A stretch of 55,051 nucleotides of DNA from Deltaproteobacteria bacterium (GCA_016874755.1 VGTH01000036.1:1-55051), one strand, 5' to 3'; counted from the stretch's first letter, positions 1 through 9,127 are shown. Numbers and translations are program-made. Notes: generated from the sequence alone by a model not told the origin.

Positions 1-129
1 AACTGGGTGGACTTGCCGTTCGACCTGCTCGGCAAAATCTCCAACCGTATTCTTAACGAAGTGCGCGGCGTCAACCGCGTCGTTTACGATATTTCCTCCA
101 AGCCGCCCGCCACGATCGAGTGGGAATAG
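1..129 (+). CDS. guaA: GMP synthase (glutamine-hydrolysing), C-terminal end only
   Basis: The window opens inside this gene, leaving 42 codons and a TAG stop. The residues match the C-terminal dimerisation domain of Gua[17 protein letters not shown], then a close ending in KPPATIEWE, which is nearly invariant in the family. GuaA amidates XMP to GMP in the cytoplasm, the last step of guanine nucleotide synthesis. The glutaminase and ATP-pyrophosphatase domains lie outside the window. The next gene begins about 60 bases downstream on the same strand. Confidence 0.93.
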   Translation, partial: NWVDLPFDLLGKISNRILNEVRGVNRVVYDISSKPPATIEWE

Positions 130-190
130 CTGCTGCCGGTCAATTCTTTTATTCCCAGAAAGCGGCAGGCAGTGGTGTTGAGGTTCATCC

Positions 191-982
191 ATGGCGCAGA
201 ACAACAACTATATCTATTCGATCGATGGTTGGGGCATGGCTTCCGGCTCGCCCGAGGTGGTGCGCTTTTTCGAAGGGCCGCAGCGCCGTTTTGCCGAGCT
301 GATGCGCGCCACGCGCATCTTCGTTGAGTTCATTCGCGGTTTTCGCGCGCTCCATTTCGTCGGCCCCTGCATCACGGTGTTTGGCTCGGCGCGCTTCAAT
401 GAGACCCATCCATACTACGCGTTAGGCCGCGCCGTCGGCACCGAGCTCGCCAAAGCGGGATTTACCGTCATGACCGGCGGTGGCCCGGGCATCATGGAGG
501 CCGCCAACCGCGGCGCCAAAGAGGCCGGAGGTTTTTCGGTGGGCTGCAACATTGAGCTTCCGAAGGAACAGAAGCATAACCCTTACCTGGATCAGTGGGT
601 AACGTTCCGCTACTTTTTCGTTCGCAAAGTGATGCTGGTGAAATATTCCTACGCTTTCGTTGCTCTGCCGGGCGGCTTCGGCACTCTCGACGAGATCTTT
701 GAAACCGCCACGCTGATTCAGACCGCTAAGATTCGCGATTTCCCGTTGGTGTTGATGGGCAAAGAGTTCTGGCGCCCGATGCTGGAATTTATGCAGAACC
801 GCTTGGTGCAAGAGCACACGATAGATCAGGCGGATCTCGATCGTTTGATCGTGACCGACTCCGCGCAAGAGGCGGTCGCCGCTATCACCGCGGTGGCGAA
901 GCGTCGCTTCGGTCTAACCTACGCGCCAAAAGCAAAGCGGCGCTGGATCTTCGGCGAAAGGGAAGTTCGATCTAATGGATGA
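191..982 (+). CDS. LOG-family protein (TIGR00730-type Rossmann fold)
   Basis: 263 residues. The two family signatures are present: TGGGPGIMEAANRGA at about residues 95-109 and PGGFGTLDE at 160-168, which form the nucleotide-binding and catalytic site of lysine-decarboxylase-like LOG proteins. Characterised members are phosphoribohydrolases that release the base from nucleoside 5'-monophosphates (cytokinin-type or AMP). The substrate here cannot be read from sequence. An N-terminal extension of about 55 residues precedes the Rossmann core. The ATG follows a weak GTTGAGG ribosome site. Its stop lies inside an 18-bp tandem duplication, and dnaE follows about 80 bases later. Confidence 0.85.
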   Translation: MAQNNNYIYSIDGWGMASGSPEVVRFFEGPQRRFAELMRATRIFVEFIRGFRALHFVGPCITVFGSARFNETHPYYALGRAVGTELAKAGFTVMTGGGPGIMEAANRGAKEAGGFSVGCNIELPKEQKHNPYLDQWVTFRYFFVRKVMLVKYSYAFVALPGGFGTLDEIFETATLIQTAKIRDFPLVLMGKEFWRPMLEFMQNRLVQEHTIDQADLDRLIVTDSAQEAVAAITAVAKRRFGLTYAPKAKRRWIFGEREVRSNG

Positions 983-1014
983 TCGTGCTTTGCCTGATGA
1001 TCGTGCTTTGCCTG
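979..1014 (+). repeat. Perfect 18-bp tandem duplication
   Basis: The 18-base unit ATGATCGTGCTTTGCCTG occurs twice head to tail with no mismatch (979-996 and 997-1014). It overlaps the stop codon of the LOG gene, so the first copy supplies the TGA. It looks like a recent slippage or duplication event in the spacer before dnaE. Confidence 0.9.
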
Positions 1015-1021
1015 TGGATAA
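1013..1021 (-). promoter_or_regulatory. DnaA-box match upstream of dnaE
   Basis: TGTGGATAA is the exact reverse complement of the DnaA box TTATCCACA and lies about 50 bases before dnaE. A single 9-mer is weak evidence. It could mark DnaA control of the replicative polymerase gene or be chance. Confidence 0.35.
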
Positions 1022-1067
1022 CTGAATTGTCGAGTCACCTGCTTTGTGCTAGAAATCTTTGATCGTG

Positions 1068-4000
1068 ATGGAACACTCCCGCTTTGTTCATTTACACTGC
1101 CATACTGAATACAGCCTCCTCGACGGCGCTAACAAAGTCGACAAGCTTTTTAATCGGATCAAAGCGCTAAAGCAGCCGGCGGTGGCGATGACCGACCATG
1201 GCAACATGTTCGGTGCCATCGAGTTTTACCGCGAAGCGACCAGCCACGGGGTCAAGCCGATTATCGGCTGTGAAATTTATGTTGCGCCGACCAGCCGCTT
1301 TGACAAAAAGGGCGTCGACAAGGGCCCCAAAGAATACAACAACCACTTGATCCTCCTGGCGATGAACAAGGAGGGTTATCGCAATCTTTGCAAACTGGTT
1401 TCCTTGGGCTACATGGAGGGGTTTTATTACAAGCCGCGCATCGATAAGGATCTGCTCAAGGAACTCAACGGCGGTTTGATCGCTTTGAGCGCCTGCCTGC
1501 AAGGCGAAGTTTCCCAGGCGCTCAACTACGGCAACTATGAAAAGGCCAAAGCTGCGGTCGAACAGTACGCGTCGATTTTCGGCGACCGCTACTACATCGA
1601 GATTCAGGACAACAAATTGCCCGAGCAAGAGAAGGTCAATCGGCTGCTGGTCGAATTGGCCAAGGACACCTCGATCCCAGTGGTCGCCACCAACGATTGC
1701 CATTACGGCGAGCGCGAGGATTTTCATGCGCACGATGTCTTGCTTTGCGTGCAGACCGGCAAGACGCTCGATGAACCGAATCGATTGAAGCTGGAGACCG
1801 ACGAACTTTTTCTAAAATCTGCCGAGGAGATGGCTAAGGGTTTTGATTATTGCCCCGGTGCGGTCGAGCGGACGCTGGAGATTGCCAATCGCTGCAATCT
1901 GGAGATCGAGTTCGGCAAGTATCATTTTCCGACCTTTACTCCGCCTAAGGAAGTTAGCCTCGACGACTATCTCGACGAGCTGGCGCGTCAGGGTTTGGCG
2001 GAGCGGCTCGAAGGGGTGACCGACGAGAAGCTGCGCAAGGAATATTTAGAACGCTTGGAATATGAGCTTGGCGTTATCAAGGACATGCAATTTCCCGGCT
2101 ATTTCTTGGTCGTCGCCGACTTCATCAATTATGCCAAACAAAATGGCGTTCCGGTGGGACCGGGGCGCGGCTCTTCGGCCGGCAGCCTGGTGGCCTACGC
2201 GCTGCGCATTACCGATCTCGACCCGATTCGCCATGTGCTTTTGTTTGAGCGTTTCTTGAATCCTGAGCGCAAGTCGATGCCCGATATCGATGTCGATTTC
2301 TGCATCCGTGGGCGCGCCAAGGTTATTCAATACGTTAAAGAAAAATATGGCGCGGATCGCGTCGCGCAAATTGCGACCTTTGGAACCATGAAAGCCAAGG
2401 CGGCGATCAAAGACGTTGGCCGGGCGTTGGGTTTCTCATTCGCCGAAGCCGATGCCATAGCCAAATTGATTCCGGCACCGAAGCAGGGCTTCGATTACCC
2501 GCTGACAGAAGCGATGAAAATGGAGCCGCGCCTGCCCGAGCTGATAAAAAATGACGCGCGGGTGAAGACTCTAATGGATCACGCGCTGCGGCTCGAAGGG
2601 CTGGTGCGCCACGCGTCGACGCATGCGGCCGGAGTGGTTTTGTCAAACTTGCCGCTGGTCGATCACTTGCCGCTGTTTGTCGATAAAGAAGGCGGCATCG
2701 TCACCCAGTATGAAATGACCTGGGTGGAAAAAATCGGTTTGGTTAAGTTCGATTTTCTTGGCTTAAAGACACTAACGCTGATTCATGATTGCTTGAAATT
2801 GATCGAAGTGACGCGCGGCGTCAAAGTCGATCTCGACAAACTGCCGCTCGACGATAAGAAAACCTACCGCACGCTCTGCCAGGGTAACACGACCGGGATA
2901 TTCCAACTGGAAAGCACCGGCATCCGTGAAATGACCGTGCGCATCAAGCCCAACTGTTTCGAGGATCTGGTCGCGATCCTGGCGCTCTATCGGCCGGGGC
3001 CGCTCGATAGCGGCATGGCGGAAGACTACATCAAGCGCAAAAACGGCAAAGAAAAAATTAAATATTTGCATCCGCTCCTAGAGAACATTTTGAAAGACAC
3101 CTACGGCGTCATTGTCTACCAAGAGCAGGTCATGCAGACCGCGCAGATTCTCGCGGGCTATACGATGGGCGACGCCGATATCCTGCGGCGCGCCATGGGT
3201 AAGAAAGACCCCGAAGAGATGGCGGCACAGCGCGAGCGCTTTGTCACCGGCGCGCTGGCGAAGAAAATCGAGCAAGCAAAGGCGACGGAAATCTTCGATC
3301 AGATGGAGACCTTCGCGCGCTACGGTTTCAACAAATCCCACTCGGCCGCCTATGCGTTGGTCTCCTATCAAACCGCCTATTTGAAGACCCATTACCCGGT
3401 CGAGTTTATGGCCGCGCTGCTCACCTCGGAAATGGGCGACACCGACAAAGTCATCAAGAACCTGGCGGAATGCCGTGGCAAGGACATCGAAGTGCTGGCA
3501 CCGGATGTCAATGAGAGTTTGTCGGATTTCACACCGGTGGGTGAGAAAATTCGTTTTGGCTTGGCGGGCGTGAAAAACGTCGGCGAGAAGGCGGTGGAGT
3601 CGATCCTGGAAAGTCGTAGGGCGGATGGCCCCTTCGAATCGCTCTTCGATTTTTGCCGGCGCGTCGACATGGCCGCGGTCAACCGGCGCGTGATCGAGAG
3701 CTTGATCAAGTGTGGCGCCTTCGATTCGACCCAAGTCTCGCGGGCGCGCATGATCGGCGTCCTGGACGACGCGATGAAAGTTGGGCAAGCGCATCGGCGC
3801 GATCAGGCGAGCAATCAAATCGATATTTTCGCCATGCTCGGCACGCCGAGCAAAACTGCGAAAAAAGCCGGTGAATCGTATCCCTCGGTGATAGAATGGT
3901 CACAGCAGGAAGCGTTGGGCTATGAAAAGGAAGCGCTGGGCTTCTATATCAGCGGCCATCCGTTGGACAAATACGAGCGCGCGCTGAAAAAGATTAGCAG

Positions 4001-4568
4001 CGGCGCGGTTGCTGCTCTCAAAGAGAAAGCCACGCCGGGCGAGGTACGGGTTGGCGGGGTGGTCTCAGCACTGCGCTTGCGCAATACCAAGAAGGGCGAC
4101 CGCTACGCCAGTTTCAATCTCGAAGATAAGTCCGGTTTCATCGAAGTGCTGTGCTGGCCCGAAGCGTACAAAAAATGCGCCGAATTGCTCGGCGCGGATG
4201 ATCCCATCTACGTCAAGGGCAAGCTCGAAGTCGGCGAGGAGCGCATTCAGATCATCGCCAACGAAATTACTGCGTTGGCCGAGGCGTCGAAAAATCCCAA
4301 GAGCAATGTGCCGAGCCAGATCGCTGAAAAAGTCGACCTCTACGTGCGCGAAGATCAAGTCTCACCCGATGAATTGATTCGTTTGCGCGACACGCTGCTG
4401 GGTTATCCCGGCCGCGCGACGGTGTTTCTCCATCTGCTTTCTAGCGATAGCGGCGAAACCGTCATCGAGTTGCCTGACCAAGTGAAAGTTTACTCGACGC
4501 CCGAGCTCGAAGCCACCGTAGAACAACTCTTCGGTGCGCGCGTCAGTTTTCAACCCGTGGCGATTTGA
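1068..4568 (+). CDS. dnaE: DNA polymerase III alpha subunit
   Basis: About 1166 residues, the usual length for DnaE1. The N-terminal PHP domain begins FVHLHCHTEYSLLDG. The C-family polymerase core carries the catalytic aspartates in PDIDVDF (about residues 405-411) and the PGPLDSGM and YQEQVMQ motifs. The end holds a helix-hairpin-helix segment and an OB-fold. It replicates the chromosome as the catalytic core of Pol III. In-frame TTG (1059) and GTG (1065) precede the ATG at 1068; the ATG is preferred because MEHSRFVHLHCHTEYS matches usual DnaE starts. A second, error-prone paralogue (dnaE2) lies at 27080. Confidence 0.97.
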   Translation: MEHSRFVHLHCHTEYSLLDGANKVDKLFNRIKALKQPAVAMTDHGNMFGAIEFYREATSHGVKPIIGCEIYVAPTSRFDKKGVDKGPKEYNNHLILLAMNKEGYRNLCKLVSLGYMEGFYYKPRIDKDLLKELNGGLIALSACLQGEVSQALNYGNYEKAKAAVEQYASIFGDRYYIEIQDNKLPEQEKVNRLLVELAKDTSIPVVATNDCHYGEREDFHAHDVLLCVQTGKTLDEPNRLKLETDELFLKSAEEMAKGFDYCPGAVERTLEIANRCNLEIEFGKYHFPTFTPPKEVSLDDYLDELARQGLAERLEGVTDEKLRKEYLERLEYELGVIKDMQFPGYFLVVADFINYAKQNGVPVGPGRGSSAGSLVAYALRITDLDPIRHVLLFERFLNPERKSMPDIDVDFCIRGRAKVIQYVKEKYGADRVAQIATFGTMKAKAAIKDVGRALGFSFAEADAIAKLIPAPKQGFDYPLTEAMKMEPRLPELIKNDARVKTLMDHALRLEGLVRHASTHAAGVVLSNLPLVDHLPLFVDKEGGIVTQYEMTWVEKIGLVKFDFLGLKTLTLIHDCLKLIEVTRGVKVDLDKLPLDDKKTYRTLCQGNTTGIFQLESTGIREMTVRIKPNCFEDLVAILALYRPGPLDSGMAEDYIKRKNGKEKIKYLHPLLENILKDTYGVIVYQEQVMQTAQILAGYTMGDADILRRAMGKKDPEEMAAQRERFVTGALAKKIEQAKATEIFDQMETFARYGFNKSHSAAYALVSYQTAYLKTHYPVEFMAALLTSEMGDTDKVIKNLAECRGKDIEVLAPDVNESLSDFTPVGEKIRFGLAGVKNVGEKAVESILESRRADGPFESLFDFCRRVDMAAVNRRVIESLIKCGAFDSTQVSRARMIGVLDDAMKVGQAHRRDQASNQIDIFAMLGTPSKTAKKAGESYPSVIEWSQQEALGYEKEALGFYISGHPLDKYERALKKISSGAVAALKEKATPGEVRVGGVVSALRLRNTKKGDRYASFNLEDKSGFIEVLCWPEAYKKCAELLGADDPIYVKGKLEVGEERIQIIANEITALAEASKNPKSNVPSQIAEKVDLYVREDQVSPDELIRLRDTLLGYPGRATVFLHLLSSDSGETVIELPDQVKVYSTPELEATVEQLFGARVSFQPVAI

Positions 4569-5851
4569 AGCCCTCCGTCTATCACCGCCAGCACGAACCT
4601 GAGAAAGCCGTTTTGATCGGCGTCGAGGTGCCTAGGCGCGAGCATCAGGTGCCCCTCGATTACAGTTTGGCCGAGCTCGAACGCTTGACTGAAACCGCGG
4701 GTGCCAAGGTGGTGCGTCAATTTACCCAGCAGTTAAAGTCGGTAACGCCGGCGACGCTGATGGGGCGCGGCAAAGTCGAAGAGATTCAGTCATCGCTGCC
4801 TGCGCTGCACGCCGACCTGGTGATTGTCGATGAAGATTTGACGCCGGCGCAGCAGCGCAATCTTGAAACCGCTTTCAAGATTCGCGTCATCGACCGCAGC
4901 CAGTTGATCCTCGACATTTTCGCCCAGCGGGCGCGCAGCAACGAAGGCAAGCTGCAAGTGGAGCTGGCCCAGCTCGAATATCTAATGCCGCGCTTGACGC
5001 GGCAGTGGACCCACTTGTCACGTCTAGGCGGCGGCATCGGCACGAGGGGACCCGGTGAAACCCAGTTGGAAGTTGACCGCCGGCGCATTCGCGAGCGCAT
5101 CAGCCACTTAAAGCAGCGCCTAAAGACCGTCGAGCGGACTCGGACGTTGCAGCGCAAAGAACGCGATGAATTCCCCTTCGCGACTTTAGCCCTGGTCGGC
5201 TACACAAACGCCGGCAAATCGACGCTCATGAATAGTTTGACCCGCGCCGGCGTCTTTGTCGAAGACAAGTTGTTTGCCACGCTCGATCCAACCACGCGGG
5301 CGCTGCGGTTGCCCAACGGCGACAAGGTGATGATCGTCGACACGGTCGGTTTCATCAACAAGATTCCGCACTCGCTGATTGAGGCTTTCAAAAGCACATT
5401 GGAGGAAGTGACGCGGGCCGATTTGTTGCTGCATCTGGTTGACATGGCCAATCCTTTGTTTGAAGAGCAGATCGAGATCATAGAAAAAGTGCTGGGTGAA
5501 ATTGGCGCCGGGGAAATTCCGTCGATCCTCGTGCCCAACAAGATCGACATCGTGACTGAAGTGCCGCTGGCGGCCTTGCGGCAGCGCGGTGCCGCCGTTG
5601 TTTGTCCAATTTCAGCGAAGACCGGTGCCGGTATCGATCGCTTGTTGGCCTCGCTCGGGGCGATACTGGATCGCAGCAAGGAGCCTTTCACCGCACGCTT
5701 CACTCAGGCTCAAGCCGGGCTGGTTTCGTTGCTGCGCGAGCGCGGCCGCATTGTCAGTGAACGGTACGATGAGGACGCCATTCACATTACGGCTCTGGTA
5801 ACGCCTAAACTGGCGGGACAAATTCGTAAGCTCCTAGTAGCTCAAGCCTAA
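4565..5851 (+). CDS. hflX: GTPase HflX
   Basis: 428 residues, starting at a TTG whose bases overlap the dnaE stop by four bases, so the pair is probably translationally coupled. The N-terminal HflX domain contains a glycine-rich segment ending GPGETQLEVDRRRI. The G domain follows, with P-loop GYTNAGKSTLMNSL (about residue 211), DTVGFI (about 258) and NKID (about 325). HflX binds the 50S subunit and splits stalled or hibernating 70S ribosomes. It is typically followed in this lineage by other housekeeping genes, here pgsA 10 bases downstream. Confidence 0.95.
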   Translation: MKPSVYHRQHEPEKAVLIGVEVPRREHQVPLDYSLAELERLTETAGAKVVRQFTQQLKSVTPATLMGRGKVEEIQSSLPALHADLVIVDEDLTPAQQRNLETAFKIRVIDRSQLILDIFAQRARSNEGKLQVELAQLEYLMPRLTRQWTHLSRLGGGIGTRGPGETQLEVDRRRIRERISHLKQRLKTVERTRTLQRKERDEFPFATLALVGYTNAGKSTLMNSLTRAGVFVEDKLFATLDPTTRALRLPNGDKVMIVDTVGFINKIPHSLIEAFKSTLEEVTRADLLLHLVDMANPLFEEQIEIIEKVLGEIGAGEIPSILVPNKIDIVTEVPLAALRQRGAAVVCPISAKTGAGIDRLLASLGAILDRSKEPFTARFTQAQAGLVSLLRERGRIVSERYDEDAIHITALVTPKLAGQIRKLLVAQA

Positions 5852-5861
5852 CGGGCATCGC

Positions 5862-6428
5862 ATGCTCAATCTGCCGAACTTTCTCACGCTGATCCGCATT
5901 TTGTCGATTCCGTTTTTTTTGGTCTTTTTGGCATATCACCGCTACCTTGAAGCGCTGCTGATTTTTATCTTCGGCGGCATCACCGATTGCCTTGATGGTT
6001 TGGCAGCGCGTTGGATGAAACAACAGACGCCGCTTGGCGCGTTTTTGGATCCGGTGGCGGATAAACTGTTGGTTCTCTCTTCTTATTTAATGCTGAGCTT
6101 CATCGAAGGCATCCCAATGTGGCTTGCGGTTGTCGTTATCAGCCGCGATGCGATGATCGTCTTGGGCTTTTGTCTGATCTATCTTTTGCTTGAAGAAAAA
6201 CCTGAGATTAAGCCGACAAGGATTGGGAAGTGGAGCACAACTTTTCAGCTGCTTACCCTCGGTGTGGCGCTCGCCTTGTTGCACGACAAAACCATCGTGC
6301 CGCAACTTGTGCTCGATGGTTTGATTGCCGCCACAAGCCTTGCAACCATTGTTTCTGGTTTGCAGTATCTCTATCGCGGCTTTGTCTGGTTCCAGAAAAA
6401 GGCTCCTTCGCTGGGGCCTTTTAGTTGA
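5862..6428 (+). CDS. pgsA: CDP-diacylglycerol--glycerol-3-phosphate 3-phosphatidyltransferase
   Basis: 188 residues with several hydrophobic membrane helices. The CDP-alcohol phosphotransferase signature is complete: D42-x2-DG-x2-AR-x8-G-x3-D-x3-D, reading DCLDGLAAR then GAFLDPVAD. It makes phosphatidylglycerol phosphate from CDP-diacylglycerol at the inner membrane. It starts at the ATG of MLNLPNFLTLIRI, 10 bases after hflX, in an apparent operon with it. A hairpin overlaps its stop codon (see terminator). Confidence 0.93.
   Translation: MLNLPNFLTLIRILSIPFFLVFLAYHRYLEALLIFIFGGITDCLDGLAARWMKQQTPLGAFLDPVADKLLVLSSYLMLSFIEGIPMWLAVVVISRDAMIVLGFCLIYLLLEEKPEIKPTRIGKWSTTFQLLTLGVALALLHDKTIVPQLVLDGLIAATSLATIVSGLQYLYRGFVWFQKKAPSLGPFS
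6397..6422 (+). terminator. Hairpin overlapping the pgsA stop region
   Basis: AAAAGGCTCC (6397-6406) pairs with GGGGCCTTTT (6413-6422), with one T-G wobble, around the loop TTCGCT. The tract after it is only partly T-rich, so it is a plausible but not strong intrinsic terminator before the tRNA-Val/thrS unit. Confidence 0.5.
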
Positions 6429-6453
6429 CTTTTCGGCGAAAAATGGGTAATAA
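6425..6453 (+). promoter_or_regulatory. Candidate sigma-70 promoter for tRNA-Val (and thrS)
   Basis: TTGACT at 6425-6430 is followed after 17 bases by TAATAA (6448-6453), with TAAAAT just beyond. It lies about 125 bases before the tRNA. The match is reasonable, but the strand distance leaves room for another start site. Confidence 0.4.
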
Positions 6454-6577
6454 AATCAAAACCTTGCGAGATTTGGCTGCAATCTCCGGAAGCTTTCTTG
6501 CCGGATGCTTTTGGTAAGCTTGGAAAAACCACCAACGACGACTTTTGTGGACCACCGCTATTATCTTTACTTCTCAC

Positions 6578-6652
6578 AGGCACGTAGCTCAGTGGGAGAG
6601 CGCTTCCTTGACACGGAAGAGGTCGGCAGTTCAATCCTGCCCGTGCCTACCA
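6578..6652 (+). tRNA. tRNA-Val (anticodon GAC)
   Basis: A full cloverleaf can be drawn. The acceptor AGGCACG pairs with CGTGCCT, with discriminator A and an encoded CCA. The D stem is GCTC/GAGC. The anticodon stem CTTCC/GGAAG holds loop TTGACAC (anticodon GAC at 6610-6612), and the T arm is GGCAG-TTCAATC-CTGCC. It reads GUC/GUU valine codons. It sits directly before thrS. Confidence 0.95.
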
Positions 6653-6671
6653 TTCTCTTTTGACCCGCCGC

Positions 6672-8582
6672 ATGGATAGTCTGCGTGTGACATTTGCCGA
6701 CGGTAAGTCCGTCGAGGTTCAAGCTGGCACTCGGGTGGTCGAGTTGGCAGCAGCGGCCGGCGCGAAGAATCTGGTTGCTGCCAAGGTCGACGGTCAAGTT
6801 GTCGACTTGAATCGGCCGCTCGACAAAGATTGCGCGGTCGACTGGGTCGTGCCCGAAAGCAAAGAGGGCCTCGATGTGCTGCGCCATTCGACGGCGCACC
6901 TGATGGCCCAAGCGGTGCAGAGTTTATTCCCCGGCACCCAGGTCACCATCGGGCCGGTCATCGAAAATGGCTTTTACTATGACTTCAAGCGCGACCAGCC
7001 GTTTACGCCGGAAGACCTGGAGTCGATCGAAAAACGCATGCAGGAACTGGCCAAGGCCAATCTTAAAGTTGTGCGCGAGGAATTGGCGCGCAGCGAAGCG
7101 ATCCAACTGTTTCGCAACATGGGCGAGAGCTACAAAGTCGAAATCATCGAAGGCATCCCCGGCGAGACCGTGTCCCTCTATCGCCAAGGCGAATGGGTCG
7201 ATCTGTGCCGCGGTCCGCACGTGCCAAGCACGGGGGCGATCAAAGCTTTCAAGCTGACCAGCATTGCCGGCGCCTACTGGCGCGGCGATGCGAACAACGA
7301 ACAGCTCCAGCGCATTTACGGCACCAGCTGGGCCAACAAGAAAGACTTGGAGGCTTATCTCAAGCGTATCGAAGAAGCCAAACAGCGCGATCATCGCCGC
7401 CTGGGGCCGGCGCTCGATCTGTTTTCGCTCCACCCGATTGCGCCGGGCTCACCGTTTTTCCACCCAAAGGGAACGATCATCTATAACCTTTTGGTGCAGT
7501 ACATTCGCGATCTGTACAAGCGCTACGGTTACTCGGAAGTAGTGACGCCGCTGATCTACAAGACGGATTTATGGAAGACCTCGGGGCATTATGAATCGTT
7601 TCGCGACGACATGTTTTTGATGCACATCCACGACGGTGAATACGGCGTCAAGCCGATGAACTGCCCGGGCCATTGTTATTTATTCGCCTCGAAGAGATAT
7701 TCTTATCGCGATTTGCCGATTCGCTTTGCCGACTTTAGTCGCTTGCATCGCTTCGAGCCGTCGGGCGTGCTCTCTGGGTTGACCCGGGTGCGTTCGTTCG
7801 CCCAGGATGACGCTCATATTTATTGCACGCCGGATCAACTCGACGGCGAGATGGAACAGTTCGTTGCCATGACCAAGGAAGTCTATCGGACTTTTGGTTT
7901 TGACCGCATCGAGGTGACGCTGCAAACCCGCCCGGAAAAGTTTCTCGGTCGCATCGAGCTGTGGGACGCTGCCGAAGCGGCCCTGCGGCGTTGTTTAGAA
8001 AAAGCTGGTTTCGCGGTCGAAGTGTTGCCCGGCGAAGGTGCTTTCTACGGGCCGAAGATCGGCTTCGATTTCAAAGATGTGTTGGAACGCACCTGGACCT
8101 TGGCGACGGTGCAGATCGATTGCGCCATGCCGGAGCGTTTCGGCTTAAGATACGTAACACCGGAAGGCAACGAAGCAACGCCGGTGATGCTGCACCGCGC
8201 GGTGCTCGGATCGATCGAGCGCTTTATCGCGATTTTGCTGGAACATTGCGCCGGCGCCCTTCCACTCTGGTTGGCGCCCGTGCAGCTGCGTCTTTTGACC
8301 GTTACCGATGATCATAAAGAATATGCTAAGAAGGTGCTTGACCGACTGCAGCAGCAGGGCTGGCGCGCCGAGCTCGACGGCCGCAATGAAAAGCTCGGCT
8401 TTAAAATTCGCGAAGCCCAGTTGGCGAAAATCCCCTATGCGGTGGTGATCGGCGACAAGGAGGTCGAGGCGCAAACGGTGGCGCCGCGCCGGCGCGGCGG
8501 GGAAAACCTTGCGCCCATGGCGGTGGCTGAGTTTCTCGAAAAGCTCGGCGCCGAGGTTGCGCAGGAAAGGGGACAAGCATAA
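6672..8582 (+). CDS. thrS: Threonine--tRNA ligase
   Basis: About 636 residues, standard ThrRS length. Domain order is the TGS domain (first about 65 residues), the editing/SAD domain with HSTAH near residue 75 and later CRGPH, the class II catalytic core with MNCPGHC (first zinc ligand), and the C-terminal anticodon-binding domain (APVQLRLLTVTDDH). It charges tRNA-Thr. An in-frame TTG at 6660 exists, but the ATG at 6672 (MDSLRVTFADG) fits family starts better. It heads the translation-gene block thrS-infC-rpmI-rplT-pheST. Confidence 0.96.
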   Translation: MDSLRVTFADGKSVEVQAGTRVVELAAAAGAKNLVAAKVDGQVVDLNRPLDKDCAVDWVVPESKEGLDVLRHSTAHLMAQAVQSLFPGTQVTIGPVIENGFYYDFKRDQPFTPEDLESIEKRMQELAKANLKVVREELARSEAIQLFRNMGESYKVEIIEGIPGETVSLYRQGEWVDLCRGPHVPSTGAIKAFKLTSIAGAYWRGDANNEQLQRIYGTSWANKKDLEAYLKRIEEAKQRDHRRLGPALDLFSLHPIAPGSPFFHPKGTIIYNLLVQYIRDLYKRYGYSEVVTPLIYKTDLWKTSGHYESFRDDMFLMHIHDGEYGVKPMNCPGHCYLFASKRYSYRDLPIRFADFSRLHRFEPSGVLSGLTRVRSFAQDDAHIYCTPDQLDGEMEQFVAMTKEVYRTFGFDRIEVTLQTRPEKFLGRIELWDAAEAALRRCLEKAGFAVEVLPGEGAFYGPKIGFDFKDVLERTWTLATVQIDCAMPERFGLRYVTPEGNEATPVMLHRAVLGSIERFIAILLEHCAGALPLWLAPVQLRLLTVTDDHKEYAKKVLDRLQQQGWRAELDGRNEKLGFKIREAQLAKIPYAVVIGDKEVEAQTVAPRRRGGENLAPMAVAEFLEKLGAEVAQERGQA

Positions 8583-8611
8583 AAATAGCGCTATGAGAGT
8601 GAGTCATTCGA

Positions 8612-8626
8612 GGGAGGTGCTTTATC
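8612..8626 (+). promoter_or_regulatory. Ribosome binding site and AUC start codon of infC
   Basis: GGGAGGTG (8612-8619) is a near-perfect Shine-Dalgarno, and ATC at 8624-8626 stands at the right distance (six bases after GGAGG). In-frame stop TGA at 8600 lies just upstream, and no ATG/GTG/TTG falls between it and the conserved IF3 N-terminus. This arrangement decides the gene start. Confidence 0.85.
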
Positions 8627-9127
8627 GCTAGAGAAGCGAGAATCAATCATCAAATTCGCGCGCGTGAAGTCCGCGTCATTGGCGCCAACGGAGAGCAGCT
8701 GGGCGTCATGCCGCTGCACGAAGCGTTAAAGCAGGTCGAGGCGCTTGAGCTCGATTTGGTAGAAGTGGCGGCGGAGGCCAATCCGCCGGTTTGCCGGATG
8801 ATGGACTATGGCAAGTTCCGCTACGAGCAAAAAAAGAAAGCGCACGGCCCGAAAAAGCACACCGTCGTCGAGATCAAAGAAGTGAAAATGGGCTCGCGCA
8901 CCGACAGCCACGACGTCGAGCACAAAGTAAAAAACATTCGCCAGTTCATCGAGAAGGGGCAGCGGGTCAAAGTCTCGGTGTTCTTTCGCGGCCGGGAAAT
9001 CACCCATCCCGAGTTGGGCAAGGAGATGCTGCGCGGGGTGGTCGACCAAATACAAGATATCGCCAAGGTCGATATCGAGCCGCGCCTCGAAGGCCGCAGC
9101 ATGGCGATGTTGCTCACGCCGAAATGA
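8624..9127 (+). CDS. infC: Translation initiation factor IF-3, AUC start codon
   Basis: 167 residues when started at ATC 8624. From there the frame reads IAREARINHQIRAREV, then VIGANGEQLGVM, the conserved IF3 N-domain start; the first ATG (8708) would delete it. The linker and C-domain include DLVEVA, PPVCRMMDYGKF and KVKVSVFFRGRE-type sequence. IF3 binds the 30S subunit and rejects non-canonical start codons. Use of AUU/AUC/AUA at infC is the known basis of its autoregulation in bacteria. rpmI and rplT follow in the usual order. Confidence 0.93.
   Translation: MAREARINHQIRAREVRVIGANGEQLGVMPLHEALKQVEALELDLVEVAAEANPPVCRMMDYGKFRYEQKKKAHGPKKHTVVEIKEVKMGSRTDSHDVEHKVKNIRQFIEKGQRVKVSVFFRGREITHPELGKEMLRGVVDQIQDIAKVDIEPRLEGRSMAMLLTPK

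Noticed and set aside
3078-3818. Long open frame of 246 codons on the - strand inside dnaE.
   Set aside because: Antisense shadow of a GC-rich conserved gene, with no family resemblance or ribosome site.
6660-6671. TTG start of thrS at 6660.
   Set aside because: It adds MTRR before the natural MDSLRVTF start and lies only eight bases after the tRNA-Val CCA, leaving no ribosome site.
8708-9127. ATG start for infC at 8708.
   Set aside because: It removes 28 conserved N-terminal residues and has no ribosome site; the ATC at 8624 with GGGAGGTG fits much better.
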